This document shows positions 4,810 to 7,362 of a stretch of DNA of 7,362 bases, one piece after another. Numbering within the stretch: position 1 is the stretch's first letter; each line of letters opens with the position of its first letter. Source of the DNA: Bacillota bacterium (GTDB taxonomy: Bacteria > Bacillota > Clostridia > Peptostreptococcales > Anaerovoracaceae); NCBI GenBank assembly GCA_016287035.1, contig JAEEVI010000065.1, positions 1-7,362 on the forward strand, in the 5' to 3' direction. Both the position numbers and the translations under genes were made by a program. The notes beneath the pieces are model-generated. The model made no database searches. It was not told the DNA's origin and was given only the letters and a program-made list of their open reading frames with translations.

Positions 4810-5514
4810 TTATCTCAAGGGGTCTTTCGAGGGCGTCCCGGCCTTTCGCGGATACTTCTTCGGCGTCGCCGAGATCTTCCGCGATATCACGAAGACGTGG
4901 CCGCTGCCGCCGATGCCGCTCGGATGGATCTCCGCGGGGCCGGAGCCGAGCTTTTTCAGGGCTCCGGAGGCCTCCGTTATCTCTTCGGAGGCGCCGTCCG
5001 TCTTATACGCGCAGAAGAAGCCGCCCTTCCTCACGAACGGCAGGCAGTATTCGCAGAGCGTCGACATGTTCGCGACGGCTCTCGACACGGCCAGATCGAA
5101 GCTCTCGCGGAATCCTTCGCGGAACGCGAGCTCTTCCGCTCTGGCGTGGACCGTCGTTACGTTCGAAAGTCCGAGCTCCGCGGCGACCGCCTCGACGACC
5201 CTGAGCTTTTTCCCGACGGCGTCCGTAAGGACGAACTCCTTTTCTGGGAAAGCGATCGCCAGAGGCATTCCGGGCAGCCCGCCTCCCGTGCCGACGTCTA
5301 TTATCCTGCCGGCGTCGAGAAGCTCTCTCCTCGGCGCGAGCGCGAGGGAGTCGATCACGTTCTTTTCCATGAACTCGCCGAAGTCCCGGATCGCCGTAAC
5401 GTTGATCTTTTCGTTCCATTCCAGCGTCTTCCGCGCAAAGGCTTCGTACAAGGCGAGCTTTTCCGCGGAAGCGTCGAGCCCGAAGCCTTCGAGCGCTGCT
5501 TTAAGGCCGCTCAT
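4810..5514 (-). CDS. rsmG: 16S rRNA (guanine527-N7)-methyltransferase RsmG (GidB)
   Basis: A 234-aa SAM-dependent methyltransferase that makes m7G527 in the 530 loop of 16S rRNA, near the streptomycin site; loss is known in other bacteria to give low-level streptomycin resistance. Visible: EWNEKINVTAIRD (32-44), FMEKNVIDSLAL (48-59), SAM-binding motif I DVGTGGGLPGMPLAI (73-87), TDAVGKKLRVVEAV (97-110), SRAVANM (144-150), the Lys171 region AYKTDG, and the family's C-terminal signature PKKYPRKAGTPSKDPL (218-233). Length is normal. The ATG lies within the 3' end of mnmG (14-nt overlap), with AGGAGG 7 nt upstream in mnmG codons, so it is probably translated by coupling. The order mnmG-rsmG-parA-parB is the conserved gid-soj-spo0J cluster near the replication origin of many bacteria. 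Confidence 0.97.
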   Translation of the reverse strand: MSGLKAALEGFGLDASAEKLALYEAFARKTLEWNEKINVTAIRDFGEFMEKNVIDSLALAPRRELLDAGRIIDVGTGGGLPGMPLAIAFPEKEFVLTDAVGKKLRVVEAVAAELGLSNVTTVHARAEELAFREGFRESFDLAVSRAVANMSTLCEYCLPFVRKGGFFCAYKTDGASEEITEASGALKKLGSGPAEIHPSGIGGSGHVFVISRKISATPKKYPRKAGTPSKDPLR

Positions 5515-7362
5515 CGCCCATCCTCCTGTTCTTTTCCAGATATACGAGAAGCACGTTTATGTCGGCGGGCGAAACGCCCGATATCCTCGACGCCTGCCCC
5601 ACAGAAAGCGGTCTCTGCGCGTCGAGCTTCTGGCGGGCCTCTATGCGCAGGCCGTCCATCGACAGATAGTCCAGATCCTCCGGAAGCGCCTTGTTTTCAA
5701 GCTTTTTGAAGCGATCTATCTGCTGCAGCTGCTTGGCTATATACCCCTCGTACTTTATTCCGACCTCGACCTTTGTCACAACGTGATACGGAAGCTTCGG
5801 CCTTCCGGGATCGAGCGGCGCGAGCAGTTCGTACGAAAGCTCCGGACGCTTCAGGAGCTCCGCGAGGCTGCAGCCGTCCGAAAGAGGCGCGCTGCCGATG
5901 CTCTCCAGATATCCGTTGCAGCGGGCGGGAGAGAGGCGCGCGCCGGCAATCCTTATCCGCTCCTCTTCCGTAAGACGCTTGGTTTCAAGGTATTTCGCGT
6001 ATCTTTCATCCGTGACGAGCCCGAGCGCGCGTCCCTTTTCGGTAAGGCGCTCGTCGGCGTTGTCCTGGCGCAGCACGAGCCTGTACTCGGCGCGTGACGT
6101 CATTATCCTGTACGGCTCGTTCGTGCCCTTCGTGACGAGATCGTCGATGAGGACGCCTATATAAGCCTCCGAGCGGTCGAGGATGAAGGGCTCCTTTCCG
6201 TCGAGCCACAGCGCCGCGTTTATCCCGGCCATGAGGCCCTGCGCGGCGGCTTCCTCGTAGCCGGAGCTGCCGTTGAACTGCCCGGCGCAGAAGAGGCCGG
6301 GGAAATCCCTGTGTTCGAGGCTGAGCCTGAGTTCCAGAGGGTCTATGCAGTCGTATTCTATGGCGTACGCGCTGCGCGCGATCTCGATGTTTTCAAGGCC
6401 CGGCATGCTTTTGTAGAAGGCGAGCTGGACGTCCTCGGGCATGCTGGATGACATTCCCTGCAGATACATTTCGTGGGTGGAGAGCCCCTCCGGCTCGACG
6501 AAGCACTGGTGCCGCTCCCTGTCGCGGAACCGCTCGACCTTGGATTCTATGGACGGACAGTACCTCGGACCGACGCCCTCGATGTCGCCGCCGAACAGAG
6601 CCGAGCGGGACAGGTTGTCCATCAGGATCTCGTGAGTGCTTTTATTGGTGTACGTGAGATAGCAGGGGACCTGGTCCCTGTGCAGCTCGTCGTTCATGAA
6701 CGAGAACGGCACGATCTTCTCGTCGCCCTCCTGGACGGTCATCTTCGAAAAGTCGAGGCTGCTGTCGAGCGCCCTCGCGGGCGTCCCGGTCTTGAAGCGC
6801 CTCAGACGAAAGCCTTTGCGCCTCAGATTTTCAGCGAGTATGGAAGACGCGGAGAGCCCCGAGGGGCCGCTCTCGTAGTTGGCGTCTCCGATAAAGACCC
6901 TTCCGCCGAGGAACGTGCCCGTGGCTATGATCACGGCGCCCGCCTCGTAATATGCCCCTGTGCGCAGCAAAACGCCGCATACGGCGCCGGAAGGATCGAA
7001 GTCGATATCTATGACCTCTCCCTGCTTCAGGTGCAGATCCTCCTTTTCCTCGAGGATCCTCTTCATCTCCTCGTGATAGCGCCTCTTATCCGCCTGCGCG
7101 CGAAGGGAATGGACCGCGGGGCCCTTTGAAACGTTGAGCATCCGGCTCTGTATGAAGGTCCTGTCCGTTACTATCCCCATGTACCCGCCGAGCGCGTCTA
7201 TCTCGCGCACGAGATGACCCTTGCCGGTGCCGCCCACGGAGGGGTTGCACGGCATCATCGCGACGGACTCGAGATTCATCGCCAGCACGAGCGTACGGGC
7301 TCCCATTCTCGCCGAAGCGAGCGCCGCTTCGCATCCCGCGTGCCCCGCGCCTATAACGACCG
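5501..7362 (-). CDS. mnmG: tRNA uridine-5-carboxymethylaminomethyl modification enzyme MnmG (GidA), 5' end missing
   Basis: A FAD-dependent enzyme that, with the GTPase MnmE, adds the (carboxymethyl)aminomethyl group to wobble U34 of certain tRNAs. 619 residues are visible; the frame is open to the right edge, so the start and only a few residues are missing. The first visible residues, VVIGAGHAGCEAALASAR, are the FAD dinucleotide-binding loop, so an internal ATG at 7306 is not the start. Further signs: MMPCNPSVGG, whose Cys (7249-7247) matches E. coli Cys47; ATGTFLGG; KTGTPAR; RYCPSIESKVERF, whose Cys (6559-6557) matches Cys277; GYEEAAAQGL; TSRAEYRLVLRQDNAD; and the C-terminal helical domain KYEGYIAKQLQQIDRF through ISGVSPADINVLLVYL that contacts MnmE and tRNA. 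Both redox cysteines are present, so it should be active. It is long, not the short TrmFO paralogue. It overlaps rsmG by 14 nt. Confidence 0.97.
   Translation of the reverse strand, partial: VVIGAGHAGCEAALASARMGARTLVLAMNLESVAMMPCNPSVGGTGKGHLVREIDALGGYMGIVTDRTFIQSRMLNVSKGPAVHSLRAQADKRRYHEEMKRILEEKEDLHLKQGEVIDIDFDPSGAVCGVLLRTGAYYEAGAVIIATGTFLGGRVFIGDANYESGPSGLSASSILAENLRRKGFRLRRFKTGTPARALDSSLDFSKMTVQEGDEKIVPFSFMNDELHRDQVPCYLTYTNKSTHEILMDNLSRSALFGGDIEGVGPRYCPSIESKVERFRDRERHQCFVEPEGLSTHEMYLQGMSSSMPEDVQLAFYKSMPGLENIEIARSAYAIEYDCIDPLELRLSLEHRDFPGLFCAGQFNGSSGYEEAAAQGLMAGINAALWLDGKEPFILDRSEAYIGVLIDDLVTKGTNEPYRIMTSRAEYRLVLRQDNADERLTEKGRALGLVTDERYAKYLETKRLTEEERIRIAGARLSPARCNGYLESIGSAPLSDGCSLAELLKRPELSYELLAPLDPGRPKLPYHVVTKVEVGIKYEGYIAKQLQQIDRFKKLENKALPEDLDYLSMDGLRIEARQKLDAQRPLSVGQASRISGVSPADINVLLVYLEKNRRMGDERP

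Noticed and set aside
4789..6097. Plus-strand open frames of 306 and 394 codons opposite rsmG and mnmG
   Set aside because: Both overlap strongly supported conserved genes, have low-complexity Arg/Ser/Pro-rich translations, and start in or near parS or within rsmG without good ribosome binding sites.

Overview
This window is an ordinary chromosomal segment from a moderately GC-rich bacterium, probably a Bacillota/Clostridia-type organism. That assignment is an inference. It rests on the RelQ-type alarmone synthetase, strong AGGAGG ribosome binding sites, the mnmG-rsmG-parA-parB order with consensus parS sites, a pyrC-pyrK pairing, and free use of ATA and TTG alongside GC-rich codons. I see no insertion sequences, phage genes, CRISPR arrays, tRNAs or rRNAs.

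Layout, right to left because most genes are on the minus strand: 7362-4810 holds mnmG (5' end cut by the window edge) and rsmG, which overlap by 14 nt. They encode a tRNA wobble-uridine modification enzyme and a 16S rRNA methyltransferase. 4809-4652 is an intergenic region with two parS centromere sites and a TATAAT promoter. The two parS copies also form a 15-bp RNA hairpin followed by six U, so they look like the rsmG terminator. 4651-2839 is parA-parB, again overlapping by 14 nt. It is followed at 2781-2341 by an uncharacterised protein with an N-terminal helix-turn-helix-like segment and two C-terminal membrane segments. This order is the classic origin-proximal cluster, although no origin or DnaA box cluster is visible here.

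The only real plus-strand gene is relQ (1667-2332), a small (p)ppGpp synthetase. It ends 8 bp from the convergent membrane-protein gene. A 249-bp region (1418-1666) separates relQ from a divergent pyrimidine operon: pyrC (1417-137), then the start of pyrK (128 to the left edge). The region holds a promoter for each direction, an inverted repeat between them, a palindrome around the pyrC -10 box, and a leader with a terminator hairpin directly before the pyrC ribosome binding site. This suggests transcription attenuation of pyrimidine synthesis.

The genes cover RNA modification, chromosome segregation, stringent-response signalling and UMP synthesis. I do not see a new multi-gene system. The points most worth checking are the parS pair doubling as a terminator, the pyrC attenuator with its palindromic promoter, the long Ala/Lys-rich ParB linker, and the HTH-plus-membrane protein behind parB.
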